From a virus, in the IMG/VR virus record IMGVR_UViG_3300020420_000012, positions 17,636-81,635 of that record: a stretch of 64,000 nucleotides of DNA; one strand, written 5' to 3'. The notes below the pieces were generated by a model. That model was not told the origin of the DNA and searched no databases. It saw nothing but the letters and a program-made list of their open reading frames with translations. Made by a program: the position numbers and the translations under genes. Position 1 is the first letter of the stretch, and each line of letters begins with the position of its first letter. Positions 18,626 through 26,854 of this stretch are shown piece by piece.

Positions 18626-19509
18626 GCGTCTTCTTTTGCAAGTTTAGCGAAATAAGACATGGTATCTTCTTCAGAAGTATCAACTTCTTCTGCAGTCACT
18701 GGAGCCACAGATTCAACTGGCTCATTAATCTTATTTTCTTCTTTTATTTGATATGAACCTACGTTCATTTCTTCACCAAGAACTCTCATCATTTTAGCCT
18801 TAAGCTCATCATATGTTTTATAATTCTTAGGATTAGTGAACTCTGTAAGATCGTGTAGTTGGTTATACACGCTTTCTAACTTAGCTTCATTACCATCTTG
18901 AAATACAGCGGCTGATGCAAACTCAGATTTATCGTAGTTTCTATAACCTTCTACGTTTCTAATCTTAAGTTTAAAATCTGCACCTTCCCAGAAATCAAAT
19001 GGATCTACAGGTTGCTCGTCTGCAAATGAAGGATTCATCAAGTCATAAATCTTATCGAAGATTTTTTTACCAAACTTATATAAGAATACTTTACCTTCGT
19101 TTTGAGGAGCTGAAGGATCACTCACTACACATATATTAGTAACATAGTGTAGTCTTCTTTTTTGTGACCTTGCTTTTTCTTTATCAGACTCTATACCTGA
19201 ATTCCAAAGTCTAGAGTTTAACTCACCAACTGGATCAGGTTGACCTATGGAAGTTAGAGAGTTTTCAATATACCACAAACCAGTAGGACCTTTAAAACCA
19301 TGATCCCAATATCTTACGAATGGAATCTCACCGTCTTTACCTGGTAAGAATCTTATTACGGCATAACCGTTACCAGCTTTGTCAACAGTTGGTTTCCAAA
19401 TCCTGTCATCGACGTAGGATTTTGTTTCACCACTTGATGTGGCTTCTGCTGCTTTAATGATTTTATTGATGTTGCTTCCGCGATTGCGTTTTAATGTTTC
19501 AAATGACAT
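18622..19509 (-). CDS. gp32: Single-stranded DNA-binding protein gp32
   Basis: 295 residues (T4 301). It coats ssDNA in replication and recombination. The N-terminal LKRNRGSNINKI is the cooperative LAST-type region; the core has VIRFLPGKDGEIPFVRYWDH and APQNEGKVFLYKFGKKIFDK; the C-terminus is acidic. The loop that in T4 carries the zinc cysteines reads SIGQPDPVGELNSRLW here, with no Cys, so the zinc site seems absent. The leader holds a tandem repeat (19529-19551). The stop overlaps the convergent tape measure stop by three bases. Confidence 0.93.
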   Translation of the reverse strand: MSFETLKRNRGSNINKIIKAAEATSSGETKSYVDDRIWKPTVDKAGNGYAVIRFLPGKDGEIPFVRYWDHGFKGPTGLWYIENSLTSIGQPDPVGELNSRLWNSGIESDKEKARSQKRRLHYVTNICVVSDPSAPQNEGKVFLYKFGKKIFDKIYDLMNPSFADEQPVDPFDFWEGADFKLKIRNVEGYRNYDKSEFASAAVFQDGNEAKLESVYNQLHDLTEFTNPKNYKTYDELKAKMMRVLGEEMNVGSYQIKEENKINEPVESVAPVTAEEVDTSEEDTMSYFAKLAKEDA

Positions 19510-19528
19510 AGTATTGTCTCCTTATTTG

Positions 19529-19551
19529 CTGAAATATTAACTGAAATATTA
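19529..19551 (-). promoter_or_regulatory. Tandem repeat in gp32 leader (possible autogenous operator)
   Basis: CTGAAATATTA occurs twice in tandem with a 12-base period (plus-strand spelling), 20-42 bases before the gp32 ATG. T4 gp32 represses its own translation by binding an unstructured AU-rich repeat region in its leader; this element has the right composition and place. The link is inferred. Confidence 0.4.
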
Positions 19552-19618
19552 CTTGTATATATTAGTACTCTCCTAACCATTCACTAGCTTGCAAAGTACC
19601 TATATTATATATACAGCT

Positions 19619-19864
19619 TTACTCAAAAAATGCATCGTCAATAGAATTTTTTTTCGGTAAGAAATTTAAATTCATTGCCTCTGCTTCAATCTTATCTTTA
19701 ATTACAGGTGAAATAAATCTTTTAATATCTTCCACTTCAATCTGATTTTTTTCACACACGTGAATCACAGCATCCATGTAGGGTATCTTTTTTTCAGCTA
19801 CTGCACCTTCGATAAGTTTGGTGAATTTTGTTCTTGTTAGAAATTGTTCTTCAACTTTACTCAT
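19619..19864 (-). CDS. gp33: Late transcription co-activator gp33
   Basis: 81 residues (T4 gp33 112). gp33 links RNA polymerase to the sliding clamp for late promoters. The core (DAVIHVCEKNQIEVEDIKRF, then SPVIKDKIEAEAMNLNFLPK) fits the gp33 type found in T4-like marine phages. The C-terminus SIDDAFFE is a hydrophobic-acidic tail of the clamp-binding kind. It overlaps the upstream gene by ATGA. The TATAAATA promoters in this window are its expected targets. Confidence 0.75.
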   Translation of the reverse strand: MSKVEEQFLTRTKFTKLIEGAVAEKKIPYMDAVIHVCEKNQIEVEDIKRFISPVIKDKIEAEAMNLNFLPKKNSIDDAFFE

Positions 19865-20997
19865 TTATCTAACACTCTTAATAATACTGTATCTTTATTG
19901 ATACGACCGTTAGGTACAAACGTTTTTGTTGTTATATCTTTCCAAGCTTCATCAATTTGCTTTGGCGTTTTTGATAAGAAGATTGGTAAGTAACTATCAG
20001 GCTTACGTAAAGTTACTGCTCTACTTGTCGCCTTGTTAAAGTTCTTTATTGTAGAACCTGATATAACAAATCCATTTGGACTATCTGTTACGTATTCGGT
20101 AACAACTTTGTACTTACAATTAAATGTATATAACCTTGTATTGTTTGGTACTTGTATTGGATTTATCGATTTAATTTTAAAATCATTATCTTCTTTCTTG
20201 TATTGTACCTTTGATACTTGTTTATCGATTGCTACAGAACCTTTAACCTTTACGTTACGAGATGCTTTACTTGCAGACTTAATTCTATCTAGATCAGAAA
20301 GCATCTCTTTACAAACTTTAATTCTACGGTTGAGTTCTGATCTTTTAAGGTGGGAGTAACCTTCAACTGCCTGATCGCATCTTTTATGATACGCATCTTC
20401 ATAATCTAACAACCAGCCCTCAACCGTAACTTTAACAGGACCTACCGCAGCACCCGTTAATCCATGAAACTTAAATCTATCATACAAGTTAATTTCAGTT
20501 TCTTTACCATCAATCCAAGCATCTTCTAAATCAAGAAGCTCTTGCATTATAGTATTATTAATCTTTCTAATTAACTTTACAGTAGGTGATATTGAAACAA
20601 CTTTTGTTTCTTGTTTTTTATTATTATATAACTCCTTACCTGAATCAATAAGTGGAATGATATAATCAAATAATGAATTAAGATATTCTTTGGCTTTATC
20701 TCTACCAAGATCATTATTTTTATATAGATCGTTATTATACCAAAATGCAGTAGCCGCATGATGAGACATAGTAAACTTCCACTCTGGATGACTTAATATA
20801 TACTTTGACGGTTCAGGAAAGTTCTTCTTGATCCAAGTTTTAATTTGACTGATACAATCTTTTCTGTCAACTTCTAGATGAAAGTAATCTTTTACTGACT
20901 CAAATCCTTTTTCGATTGGCACACCGGCCAAACCTGTACGAGCTCTTGCTCTGATTTTCTTTTTAGTTCTTTTACCTTTTAATGCTGTCAAACTCAT
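19861..20997 (-). CDS. Conserved hypothetical protein upstream of gp33
   Basis: 378 residues. The first 25 residues are strongly basic (KGKRTKKKIRARARTG). A predicted mixed alpha/beta body contains VEGYSHLKRSELNRRIKVCK and a C-terminal beta-rich part. No catalytic motif is recognised. It sits in an ATGA-coupled chain with the 81-residue protein upstream and gp33 downstream, so a role in replication or transcription is possible, but this is only context. Confidence 0.6.
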   Translation of the reverse strand: MSLTALKGKRTKKKIRARARTGLAGVPIEKGFESVKDYFHLEVDRKDCISQIKTWIKKNFPEPSKYILSHPEWKFTMSHHAATAFWYNNDLYKNNDLGRDKAKEYLNSLFDYIIPLIDSGKELYNNKKQETKVVSISPTVKLIRKINNTIMQELLDLEDAWIDGKETEINLYDRFKFHGLTGAAVGPVKVTVEGWLLDYEDAYHKRCDQAVEGYSHLKRSELNRRIKVCKEMLSDLDRIKSASKASRNVKVKGSVAIDKQVSKVQYKKEDNDFKIKSINPIQVPNNTRLYTFNCKYKVVTEYVTDSPNGFVISGSTIKNFNKATSRAVTLRKPDSYLPIFLSKTPKQIDEAWKDITTKTFVPNGRINKDTVLLRVLDK

Positions 20998-21239
20998 AAA
21001 TTATTCTCCCTTATATAATTACCGACTGCGCCTTTAACTATGTTAGGGTACTCACCTAAGTAAGTACCTGCTACTAACATATCCTTTGTTAATAAGTATT
21101 TGTGCATATGCTGAATGTTATCCCAGTTATCTAAGATTTCTTTTGCTAATGCATCAAATTCAAAATCTTCTATTAGTGGCTTATCCATTTCATAATAAGC
21201 ATAAGCACACATTAAATATTTTGCGATAGGATTTTTCAT
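20994..21239 (-). CDS. Small conserved protein resembling the LigA Ia region
   Basis: 81 residues. AYYEMDKPLIEDFEFDALAK resembles the N-terminal Ia region of NAD-dependent DNA ligases (YYxxDxPxISDxEYDxL), which binds NMN. No ligase catalytic domain follows, so if the similarity is real this is a stand-alone fragment. It shares ATGA with the next gene and one base with the previous one. Confidence 0.5.
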   Translation of the reverse strand: MKNPIAKYLMCAYAYYEMDKPLIEDFEFDALAKEILDNWDNIQHMHKYLLTKDMLVAGTYLGEYPNIVKGAVGNYIRENNL

Positions 21240-21448
21240 TACGTACGTATCGCCTTTAATGATACGTTGCTGATATCGTCATAAGTGCGAATAGTGAAGA
21301 TCTGATCATCATTATCCATCTTGCCTATAGTATAGTTTTGGATAGCAATATCAATCGACTTCTTTTCGGTCTTAGCCTGACCTGAATAGAATGACTTGCC
21401 ATCTAATGACTTATCTGATGCTGTAACGACTGTGAAATATTTAGACAT
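21239..21448 (-). CDS. Small hypothetical protein, first gene of the gp33 operon
   Basis: 69 residues, MSKYFTVVTASDKSLDG at the N-terminus. No motif recognised. A strong ribosome site (AAGGGAG, minus strand) lies just before the ATG, and a promoter of the TGTACA-N17-TATAAT type is 31-59 bases upstream. It is likely expressed early or middle, together with the downstream chain to gp33. Confidence 0.6.
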   Translation of the reverse strand: MSKYFTVVTASDKSLDGKSFYSGQAKTEKKSIDIAIQNYTIGKMDNDDQIFTIRTYDDISNVSLKAIRT

Positions 21449-21478
21449 ATTGAACTCCCTTTTTTATTATATACTTAT

Positions 21479-21507
21479 ATTCTACCATACTTTTTAGTAA
21501 ATGTACA
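21479..21507 (-). promoter_or_regulatory. Phage promoter, TGTACA-N17-TAGAAT
   Basis: Minus strand: -35 TGTACA (21502-21507), 17-base spacer ending TATGG, -10 TAGAAT (21479-21484). An A-rich tract precedes the -35 box. Member of the ten-copy family in this window. Confidence 0.75.
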
Positions 21508-21538
21508 CCTTTTTTTTCACTTTTTTTAATTTTTGTTA

Positions 21539-21550
21539 TTAACATGTTAA
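21539..21550. repeat. 12-base palindrome TTAACATGTTAA
   Basis: Perfect palindrome directly after the stop of the 21551-21913 gene and 31 bases upstream of the -35 box at 21502-21507. A ten-base core recurs at 43456-43465 at similar distance from another promoter. Possible protein-binding site. Confidence 0.45.
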
Positions 21551-21913
21551 CTAGTTTCTACGCATTGTTGCATATTCTTTTGCATCTGCGTTCTTACTTA
21601 CAGGCACCATGTTTGATTTATGCATGGTAGCAATACCTGTTATAAAAGTGCCAGTGTAAGTATTTGATTTAGACTTACCAACAATAGGACCCGTATAGTC
21701 ACTTGTTGGTAGAGCTCGTGAATGCTCCTTATAATTAGGAGCTTTAATACCTGCATTCTTAGTTTTATTTTTTAACTGTGATGGATGTACACCACGCTTC
21801 ATTAACCAAGCATCATGTTCTGCTTGTGCTTTTTGCCAGCCGGCTTTACGAAAAGTTTTACGCTTTTTACTATTGTTATTGTTGTAATATACTGGCATTA
21901 AGTGCATTGTCAT
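21551..21913 (-). CDS. Conserved phage hypothetical protein
   Basis: 120 residues, basic. FRKAGWQKAQAEHDAWLMKR is a segment I associate with small phage proteins of unknown role. The ATG at 21913 is chosen because AAGGA lies at proper distance; ATG at 21907 is an alternative. It has its own promoter at 21942-21970, which lies in the end of the upstream gene. Confidence 0.6.
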   Translation of the reverse strand: MTMHLMPVYYNNNNSKKRKTFRKAGWQKAQAEHDAWLMKRGVHPSQLKNKTKNAGIKAPNYKEHSRALPTSDYTGPIVGKSKSNTYTGTFITGIATMHKSNMVPVSKNADAKEYATMRRN

Positions 21914-21941
21914 AATATAATCCTTTTTTTATTATACTTAT

Positions 21942-21970
21942 ATTTTACCATAGTTTTTCGTAATTGTAAA
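21942..21970 (-). promoter_or_regulatory. Phage promoter, TTTACA-N17-TAAAAT
   Basis: Minus strand: TTTACA (21965-21970), spacer ending TATGG, TAAAAT (21942-21947). It overlaps the last codons of the upstream small membrane gene. Confidence 0.65.
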
Positions 21971-22130
21971 GGAAAAAAATCAAAATTATTGAAATAATTA
22001 TCACAATAGAGAATCTAAACATAAATCCTACTATTGCGACAATTGTACCAACAAGAATAGCACCAGCTACTGCGAAGAAGAGGAGTTGAAAAAATAGTGG
22101 TGCCAGTTCTTGTATCTCTACAAAGGTCAT
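21945..22130 (-). CDS. Small two-helix membrane protein
   Basis: 61 residues with two hydrophobic segments (about residues 11-36 and 38-55, separated by a short polar turn) and a basic-aromatic C-terminus (YNYEKLW). Function unknown; a holin-like or envelope role is possible but unsupported. ATGA overlap with the coiled-coil gene upstream. Confidence 0.5.
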   Translation of the reverse strand: MTFVEIQELAPLFFQLLFFAVAGAILVGTIVAIVGFMFRFSIVIIISIILIFFLYNYEKLW

Positions 22131-22321
22131 GTTCTATACCTTTGTATTTCATCAGGTCCAGAATTATTTGATAATTCTGGACTTTTATTCTTTAAGAAAC
22201 TAATCTCTTCATTAAGTTCTTTAATTCTCTTATACAAAGCGTACTTCTCTTTAGTTTCTTCTGCTAACTGCTTTTTTAGTAAATCTATCTTAGTGGATAG
22301 TTCCATCGGGTTCGTCATCAT
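22127..22321 (-). CDS. Short coiled-coil protein
   Basis: 64 residues. Start placed at the ATG ATG pair (22321/22318) because GGAGGAG precedes it; a longer open frame to 22411 would overlap the previous gene without a ribosome site. The body (LSTKIDLLKKQLAEETKEKY) is a heptad-like coiled coil; the C-terminus is polar. Function unknown. Confidence 0.55.
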   Translation of the reverse strand: MMTNPMELSTKIDLLKKQLAEETKEKYALYKRIKELNEEISFLKNKSPELSNNSGPDEIQRYRT

Positions 22322-22496
22322 CAAACTCCTCCAGCTTAAATATAAATTCCATACCGTTATCATTATGAGCTTGATGAACCATTTCACCGAGCTGATAATC
22401 ATCACCTTCAACGGTAAAAATTATTTCATTTTCATCGTTAAATTTTTTAGCGGTTGCTTTTTTGAAATCAATTATATTAGATTTTTTTCTAGACAT
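22290..22496 (-). CDS. Small acidic hypothetical protein
   Basis: 68 residues, start preceded by TTAGGAG. Basic N-terminus (MSRKKSNIIDFKKATAKK) and acidic C-terminus (EEFDDDEPDG). The end overlaps the start of the next gene by about 30 bases. A family promoter sits at 22526-22554. Confidence 0.5.
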   Translation of the reverse strand: MSRKKSNIIDFKKATAKKFNDENEIIFTVEGDDYQLGEMVHQAHNDNGMEFIFKLEEFDDDEPDGTIH

Positions 22497-22525
22497 TAAA
22501 ACTCCTAATTTTTTATTATAGTTAT

Positions 22526-22554
22526 ATTATACACTACTTTTAAGTGAATGTACA
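22526..22554 (-). promoter_or_regulatory. Phage promoter, TGTACA-N17-TATAAT
   Basis: Minus strand: TGTACA (22549-22554), 17-base spacer ending AGTG, TATAAT (22526-22531). Drives the 22496-21945 small-gene group. Confidence 0.8.
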
Positions 22555-22565
22555 CAAAAAAGTGT

Positions 22566-22967
22566 TTAACCTGTTAAATGTTTTGCATGAATTCTACAAC
22601 CTATAAAGTTGTTGTAGTAATCATCTCTAAACAATACATTGTGATCAAACTGAAGCTTTGCTTCATAGTAAGACATTTCGCCTTTTGTTTTACAGAGTTT
22701 TAATATTTCACGCTTAAATCTTTCTTTTCCATGTTGTTCCACGAGTTGGCGTACTTCATTTGATGATCCATAATAATCTTTCCAGTCTGATTCAACACGC
22801 GTTCGTACACGTCTCTTACGTGTCTTATTGACGGGAAGAACTTTAGGTTTCCAGAAGTTCTTCTTTCCAATATACTTTTTGTTGTTATGAATTTCTGTGA
22901 GTTGATATACAAACCCTTGATAGTCTTCTGGTGTTACTTCAAATAATTCATTATTATAATACCACAT
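22566..22967 (-). CDS. GIY-YIG-like endonuclease
   Basis: 133 residues. FVYQLTEIHNNKKYIGKKNF looks like the GIY-YIG start (VYQL...YIGKK), then a basic stretch (KTRKRRVRTRVESDWKDYYG), and a helical end with SYYEAKLQFDHNVL that offers the usual catalytic Glu. Such small phage nucleases can be free-standing homing or host-DNA-degrading enzymes. It ends the cytochrome b transcription unit. The placement could mean that a mobile nuclease helped to bring in the neighbouring foreign genes, but this is inference. Confidence 0.6.
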   Translation of the reverse strand: MWYYNNELFEVTPEDYQGFVYQLTEIHNNKKYIGKKNFWKPKVLPVNKTRKRRVRTRVESDWKDYYGSSNEVRQLVEQHGKERFKREILKLCKTKGEMSYYEAKLQFDHNVLFRDDYYNNFIGCRIHAKHLTG

Positions 22968-22975
22968 AAAGTTAT

Positions 22976-24229
22976 TTATTCTTTTTTATAGACAGCACCT
23001 CGTAATGCCAATGGGCTTGTCGCTTGTAATATTGGTGTATTGATACCAACAGGCAAAGGTTTTGTTGGCTCAAATTTTGGCAACAGTGGTAATAATATTA
23101 GAAAATGAAAGAAGTAATATCCTGTTGCTAATCTACTTAACGTAACATATATTCCTTCAGCTGGCATTGCACCGAGATATCCAAGTGCTATACAGTCAAT
23201 AAACAATATCCAAAAGAATATTTTATATAAAGGTCTAAAATTTGAACTACGTATAGGCTGTCTGTCAAGCCAAGGTAAAATAAAAAGTACTACTATTGCA
23301 CCAAACATTAATAGTACACCGCCTAATTTATCAGGTACCGCACGCAGTATAGCATAAAAAGGTAAAAAGTACCATTCAGGTACAATGTGTGCGGGTGTAA
23401 CCATTGGATTTGCTGGTATGTAATTATCAGGATGACCCATAAAATTAGGAAAGAAAAACACTGCTGCTGCGAAAAATGTTAAGAATATACCTAGTCCAAA
23501 TAAATCTTTTATAGTATAATATGGGTGAAACGGTATAGTGTCTTGTTTTCCTTTAACATCAATACCTATAGGATTATTAGAACCAAATCTGTGTAATGCT
23601 ACTAAGTGTAATATTACAGTGCCAACTATTACGAAAGGTAACACAAAGTGTAAACTAAAAAATCTATTTAACAATGCGTTATCAACACTAAATCCTCCCC
23701 ATAGCCATGTAACGAATTGTTCACCTACCAGTGGTATTGCACTAAACAAGTTTGTTATTACTGTAGCACCCCAAAAACTCATTTGACCCCACGGCAGTAC
23801 ATAACCCATAAATGCAGTTGCCATCATTAATAGTAATATAAAAACGCCAAGAATCCAAAGAAGTTCACGCGGTGCTTTATATGAACCATAATACAGTCCA
23901 CGAAATATATGTATGTACGTAACTATAAAGAAGAAGCTAGCACCATTCATATGAATGTATCTTATTAACCAACCGTGATTTACATCTCTCATTATTCTTT
24001 CAACTGAATCAAACGCATAGTCTACATGAGCAGTATAATGCATACTTAATACTATACCAGTTACAATCATAATTACAAGGGATATGCCTGCTAAAGAACC
24101 AAAGTTCCAAAAATAATTTAAATTTTTTGGTGTAGGATATTCGTTAAGTTCGTGATTCATAAACGTAAATATGCCAAGCCTATGATCTATCCAATTAACT
24201 ACAGGATTTTTAAATTTAGTTTTTGCCAT
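22976..24229 (-). CDS. petB: Cytochrome b of the bc1 complex (intact, phage-encoded)
   Basis: 417 residues, full length for a bacterial cytochrome b, the membrane subunit that oxidises quinol in complex III. All four heme ligands are present with the right 14-residue spacing: His93/His107 ([14 protein letters not shown]) and His194/His208. The Qo-site PEWY is at 284-287 and the RELLWILG segment follows the first heme helix. About eight hydrophobic helices are visible. No Rieske protein or cytochrome c1 lies beside it, so it would have to join or replace the host subunit. Coupled by TAATG to a small upstream frame. Presumably host-derived (alphaproteobacterial type). Confidence 0.95.
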   Translation of the reverse strand: MAKTKFKNPVVNWIDHRLGIFTFMNHELNEYPTPKNLNYFWNFGSLAGISLVIMIVTGIVLSMHYTAHVDYAFDSVERIMRDVNHGWLIRYIHMNGASFFFIVTYIHIFRGLYYGSYKAPRELLWILGVFILLLMMATAFMGYVLPWGQMSFWGATVITNLFSAIPLVGEQFVTWLWGGFSVDNALLNRFFSLHFVLPFVIVGTVILHLVALHRFGSNNPIGIDVKGKQDTIPFHPYYTIKDLFGLGIFLTFFAAAVFFFPNFMGHPDNYIPANPMVTPAHIVPEWYFLPFYAILRAVPDKLGGVLLMFGAIVVLFILPWLDRQPIRSSNFRPLYKIFFWILFIDCIALGYLGAMPAEGIYVTLSRLATGYYFFHFLILLPLLPKFEPTKPLPVGINTPILQATSPLALRGAVYKKE

Positions 24230-24306
24230 TAAAAGTCTACGTCTATTCCATTTATACTATAAGTCTTACCGTTGAAACCTTTATCCATCTTTTCTTTATC
24301 AGTCAT
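24229..24306 (-). CDS. Possible 25-residue leader ORF before cytochrome b
   Basis: ATG at 24306, ends TAATG with the cytochrome b start. Sequence begins [16 protein letters not shown]. It may only serve to couple translation. The frame is open further upstream but overlaps the zinc-ribbon gene. Confidence 0.3.
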   Translation of the reverse strand: MTDKEKMDKGFNGKTYSINGIDVDF

Positions 24307-24316
24307 GTTGTCACTG

Positions 24317-24451
24317 TTAATTCTTTTCCAAGGATTGAACTTCTTCTGCTTCTGCTCTCCTACCACAGATCGGGCAAAAAACAGGTTTTTGATATGATGC
24401 CACATAAGAAGTTTCATCACATTCTTCGCAATCTATCTGGTAATCTTTCAA
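24317..24451 (-). CDS. Small zinc-ribbon protein
   Basis: 44 residues from a TTG at 24451. CEECDETSYV and VFCPICGRRAE give two CxxC pairs, the pattern of short zinc-ribbon proteins that are common in T4-like phages. No ATG is available; TTG is the only plausible start. It overlaps the DUF1289 gene by 35 bases in another frame. Confidence 0.6.
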   Translation of the reverse strand: MKDYQIDCEECDETSYVASYQKPVFCPICGRRAEAEEVQSLEKN

Positions 24452-24590
24452 GAATTTTCTTCTTTCTTTTTAAACTTGCTGTTGACCATTCCGCTATCTC
24501 TTGTGTCGATCTGCCACAGCCAATACAAAAATTGTCTTGTAGAGTGCAAATCTTTATACAAGGTGAAACGACTTTAGAAATCGATTTCAC
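24417..24590 (-). CDS. DUF1289-family protein
   Basis: 57 residues. SPCIKICTLQDNFCIGCGRS followed by QEIAEWSTAS and ERLPDRL is the DUF1289 pattern: four Cys, a WS-type turn, and an R-rich end. The family is bacterial (common in proteobacteria) and of unknown function, so this gene looks host-derived. Start GTG at 24590 is preferred (AGGTGG six bases upstream); it overlaps the ribonucleotide reductase end by 17 bases. An ATG at 24632 would give 71 residues with a much longer overlap. Confidence 0.75.
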   Translation of the reverse strand: MKSISKVVSPCIKICTLQDNFCIGCGRSTQEIAEWSTASLKRKKKILERLPDRLRRM

Positions 24591-26787
24591 AGGCGCCACC
24601 TGCGCAGGCGGCTGCAGCGAGTGTATCAACATCGGTATACTTTCTTTCTTTAATATCTTCTTTCCAATCTACTGTCATAAGTGTCGATTGTATCTTATTC
24701 CACTTATGAAGTAGATACGCATCCTTTAAACAATGCTCAGCTAATGTTGTATCTGATTTTAAATAATTATCAGCAAACTTTCCAAACCTTCTTATCCAAT
24801 CTCTTTTAAGAGCATTTTCAGAAGTTTCTAGAGATATATCTTCACCAAACCCTTTTGCGGTTGAACACGCATCCCATAAGTTATTAAAACATTTTAAGGC
24901 GTCCACGACCATACCTGACGCAAATACTGCTGCATCACCATATTTCTTCACCATATCTTTTGAAGTAATGACTGCCGTGTTTGGAGCTTGATTATAATCT
25001 TTATCACCACTCATAGATAAAAATGAAATACCAGCAAAAGAATCTCTGTTTTCAAAAACATATCTTTCAACATCATCCCAATTATCAACTATTATAGTAT
25101 TTGAAACATTATGCCTAACGCCACTGTCTGCGCATAAATCTTCATTTGTGCCAGCTTCAACCCAATGTTTTTGAGCTTTCTTTACAAGTTCCAAATGTTT
25201 TATACCTAGTAAGTCATCTTTATACAAAGAACCTTTTTTTGGTAGTATAGGAAAAGAAACAACAACATCAGTGCCACCAGCAGACCATACTGAATCTTCT
25301 ACCATATAAGGATTGGTCTTCATAATAGCTTGAGTTATTTCTGATTCTTTATTCATTTGTACGTTTCTTATATACATGTCAGAATGCTCAGCATGAATGC
25401 CAGATGCAGTTTGTAATAATACAGAAGCATTACCACTTGGCTTTACACACGTAGTTCTTGCTGCAGGATTGATTTTAATAATCATGGCAACTTCTCTATT
25501 TACTTCTTTAACTATCTTTGCGCCTTTTTCTAATATTTTTTCGTTAAATAAAATATCAGGATTATTCATCCATCCAGTAATTGAAACTCCAAGTAACGCT
25601 TCTCTATCAAAGATAAGTTTTGATGTGTCAGTTAAAAACTTAAAGTCAGTGTACCCTGCTTGTAGGGTACCGAGGATAGACGCTGCTCGACATGCCTTAT
25701 AAAAGTCTTCCTCGGTATTGCATTTGCCTCCGTTGATTTCAGTCAGGTTACAGCCTTGCCAACCTGACTTTTTATTAATCTGAGGATACATACCAATCTC
25801 AACACATGGATTAGTTGTATGCTCTTTTGATTCAACAAAGACGAATCCGGGTTCGCCAAATTGTTTGACAGATTCCATAATCTTGCCAAACTCTTCAGGT
25901 GTAGTCTTGTCTCTAACAATAACTGCAGAGTTGTTTGACCTACCTCTTTGCGGATTTTCCATAAACCAATTCCCAGTTTTTGCGTTCAACATCTGTTCGT
26001 CATCTGGTGAGAATAAACATATTGTTGCAGATCTTCTTACACCACCGGATAATACAGCATCTGCTGCATGCATAGTGATATCATATGCATCAATAGGTTT
26101 GATTTCTATTGGTTCTTTGGAATCTAATACAATACCTTGTAATAAATGTTCTATCTTGTCTAAGGACCTACGTAAACCGTTCGGTCCTGGTGCTTTAAAT
26201 CCACCTGATATATAAGCACCCTTTGGTCTTATTTGTGATAAATCGAAATAAACTCTTCTTCCTTCGTATTCTGGATATTTACCTCCTCCAACAAAAAAAG
26301 AAGACATTAATATGTCTAATGCTGAAGCCCAACCTTCAATTGAATCTTCAACTATGTAACCTTTCGCTTGCTTTGTTCTATTTTGAATTTTTGGTAATTT
26401 TTTAATATGATGCTTTTGGACAGAGAAACCTGCACCAGCACCGCATAATAAAATATAAAACACTTCTCCAAAGAATGCTGGTCTGTCGACATAAGAAGAC
26501 GTACAGTTATACATTCTCATTTGATGTTTCATTAATTGCTCGCCGCCAAACTGTAGAGCGCGTTGCGCACCAAGAACTCTTTGTTCTTTATAAGCTGTAC
26601 GCGCCTCATCTAAGTAAGTAGCTAATTCATTATTATAGTTAATATAATTTTCGTCGTGCATGTTTATAACACGATCGACAGCCTCATCCCAAGTTTCATA
26701 TCTACCATCATCATCTTTAAATCTAGAATATCCTTCATAAAACTTAGTTTGAGACAAAAAATCTCTTGTGTCAACTTGTTGTTGCAT
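24574..26787 (-). CDS. nrdJ: Class II (B12-dependent) ribonucleotide reductase, monomeric type
   Basis: 737 residues, the size of the Lactobacillus leichmannii RTPR (739). It makes deoxyribonucleotides without oxygen or a small subunit, using adenosylcobalamin. Cys95 (YNCTSS), the active-site NPCVEI with its Cys and Glu, a later GGKC cysteine, and the C-terminal CAGGAC pair (Cys728/Cys733) that re-reduces the active site are all present. Most members have NPCGEI, so Val is a small change. Preceded by a family promoter at 26822-26850. The host must supply B12. Confidence 0.93.
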   Translation of the reverse strand: MQQQVDTRDFLSQTKFYEGYSRFKDDDGRYETWDEAVDRVINMHDENYINYNNELATYLDEARTAYKEQRVLGAQRALQFGGEQLMKHQMRMYNCTSSYVDRPAFFGEVFYILLCGAGAGFSVQKHHIKKLPKIQNRTKQAKGYIVEDSIEGWASALDILMSSFFVGGGKYPEYEGRRVYFDLSQIRPKGAYISGGFKAPGPNGLRRSLDKIEHLLQGIVLDSKEPIEIKPIDAYDITMHAADAVLSGGVRRSATICLFSPDDEQMLNAKTGNWFMENPQRGRSNNSAVIVRDKTTPEEFGKIMESVKQFGEPGFVFVESKEHTTNPCVEIGMYPQINKKSGWQGCNLTEINGGKCNTEEDFYKACRAASILGTLQAGYTDFKFLTDTSKLIFDREALLGVSITGWMNNPDILFNEKILEKGAKIVKEVNREVAMIIKINPAARTTCVKPSGNASVLLQTASGIHAEHSDMYIRNVQMNKESEITQAIMKTNPYMVEDSVWSAGGTDVVVSFPILPKKGSLYKDDLLGIKHLELVKKAQKHWVEAGTNEDLCADSGVRHNVSNTIIVDNWDDVERYVFENRDSFAGISFLSMSGDKDYNQAPNTAVITSKDMVKKYGDAAVFASGMVVDALKCFNNLWDACSTAKGFGEDISLETSENALKRDWIRRFGKFADNYLKSDTTLAEHCLKDAYLLHKWNKIQSTLMTVDWKEDIKERKYTDVDTLAAAACAGGACEIDF

Positions 26788-26821
26788 TTTTTTCCTCTAT
26801 CTAATTTTTGATTGTATAGTT

Positions 26822-26850
26822 ATTATATATTAAAAACAGGTTTTTGTAAA
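26822..26850 (-). promoter_or_regulatory. Phage promoter, TTTACA-N17-TATAAT
   Basis: Minus strand: TTTACA (26845-26850) and TATAAT (26822-26827) with a 17-base spacer. Drives nrdJ and probably the genes down to the GIY-YIG-like gene, including cytochrome b. Confidence 0.75.
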
Positions 26851-26854
26851 GGCA

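Noticed and set aside
21508-21535. T-rich runs beside the promoters as plus-strand terminators
   Set aside because: No stem precedes them; on the minus strand they are A-tracts upstream of -35 boxes, which fits UP-like elements better.
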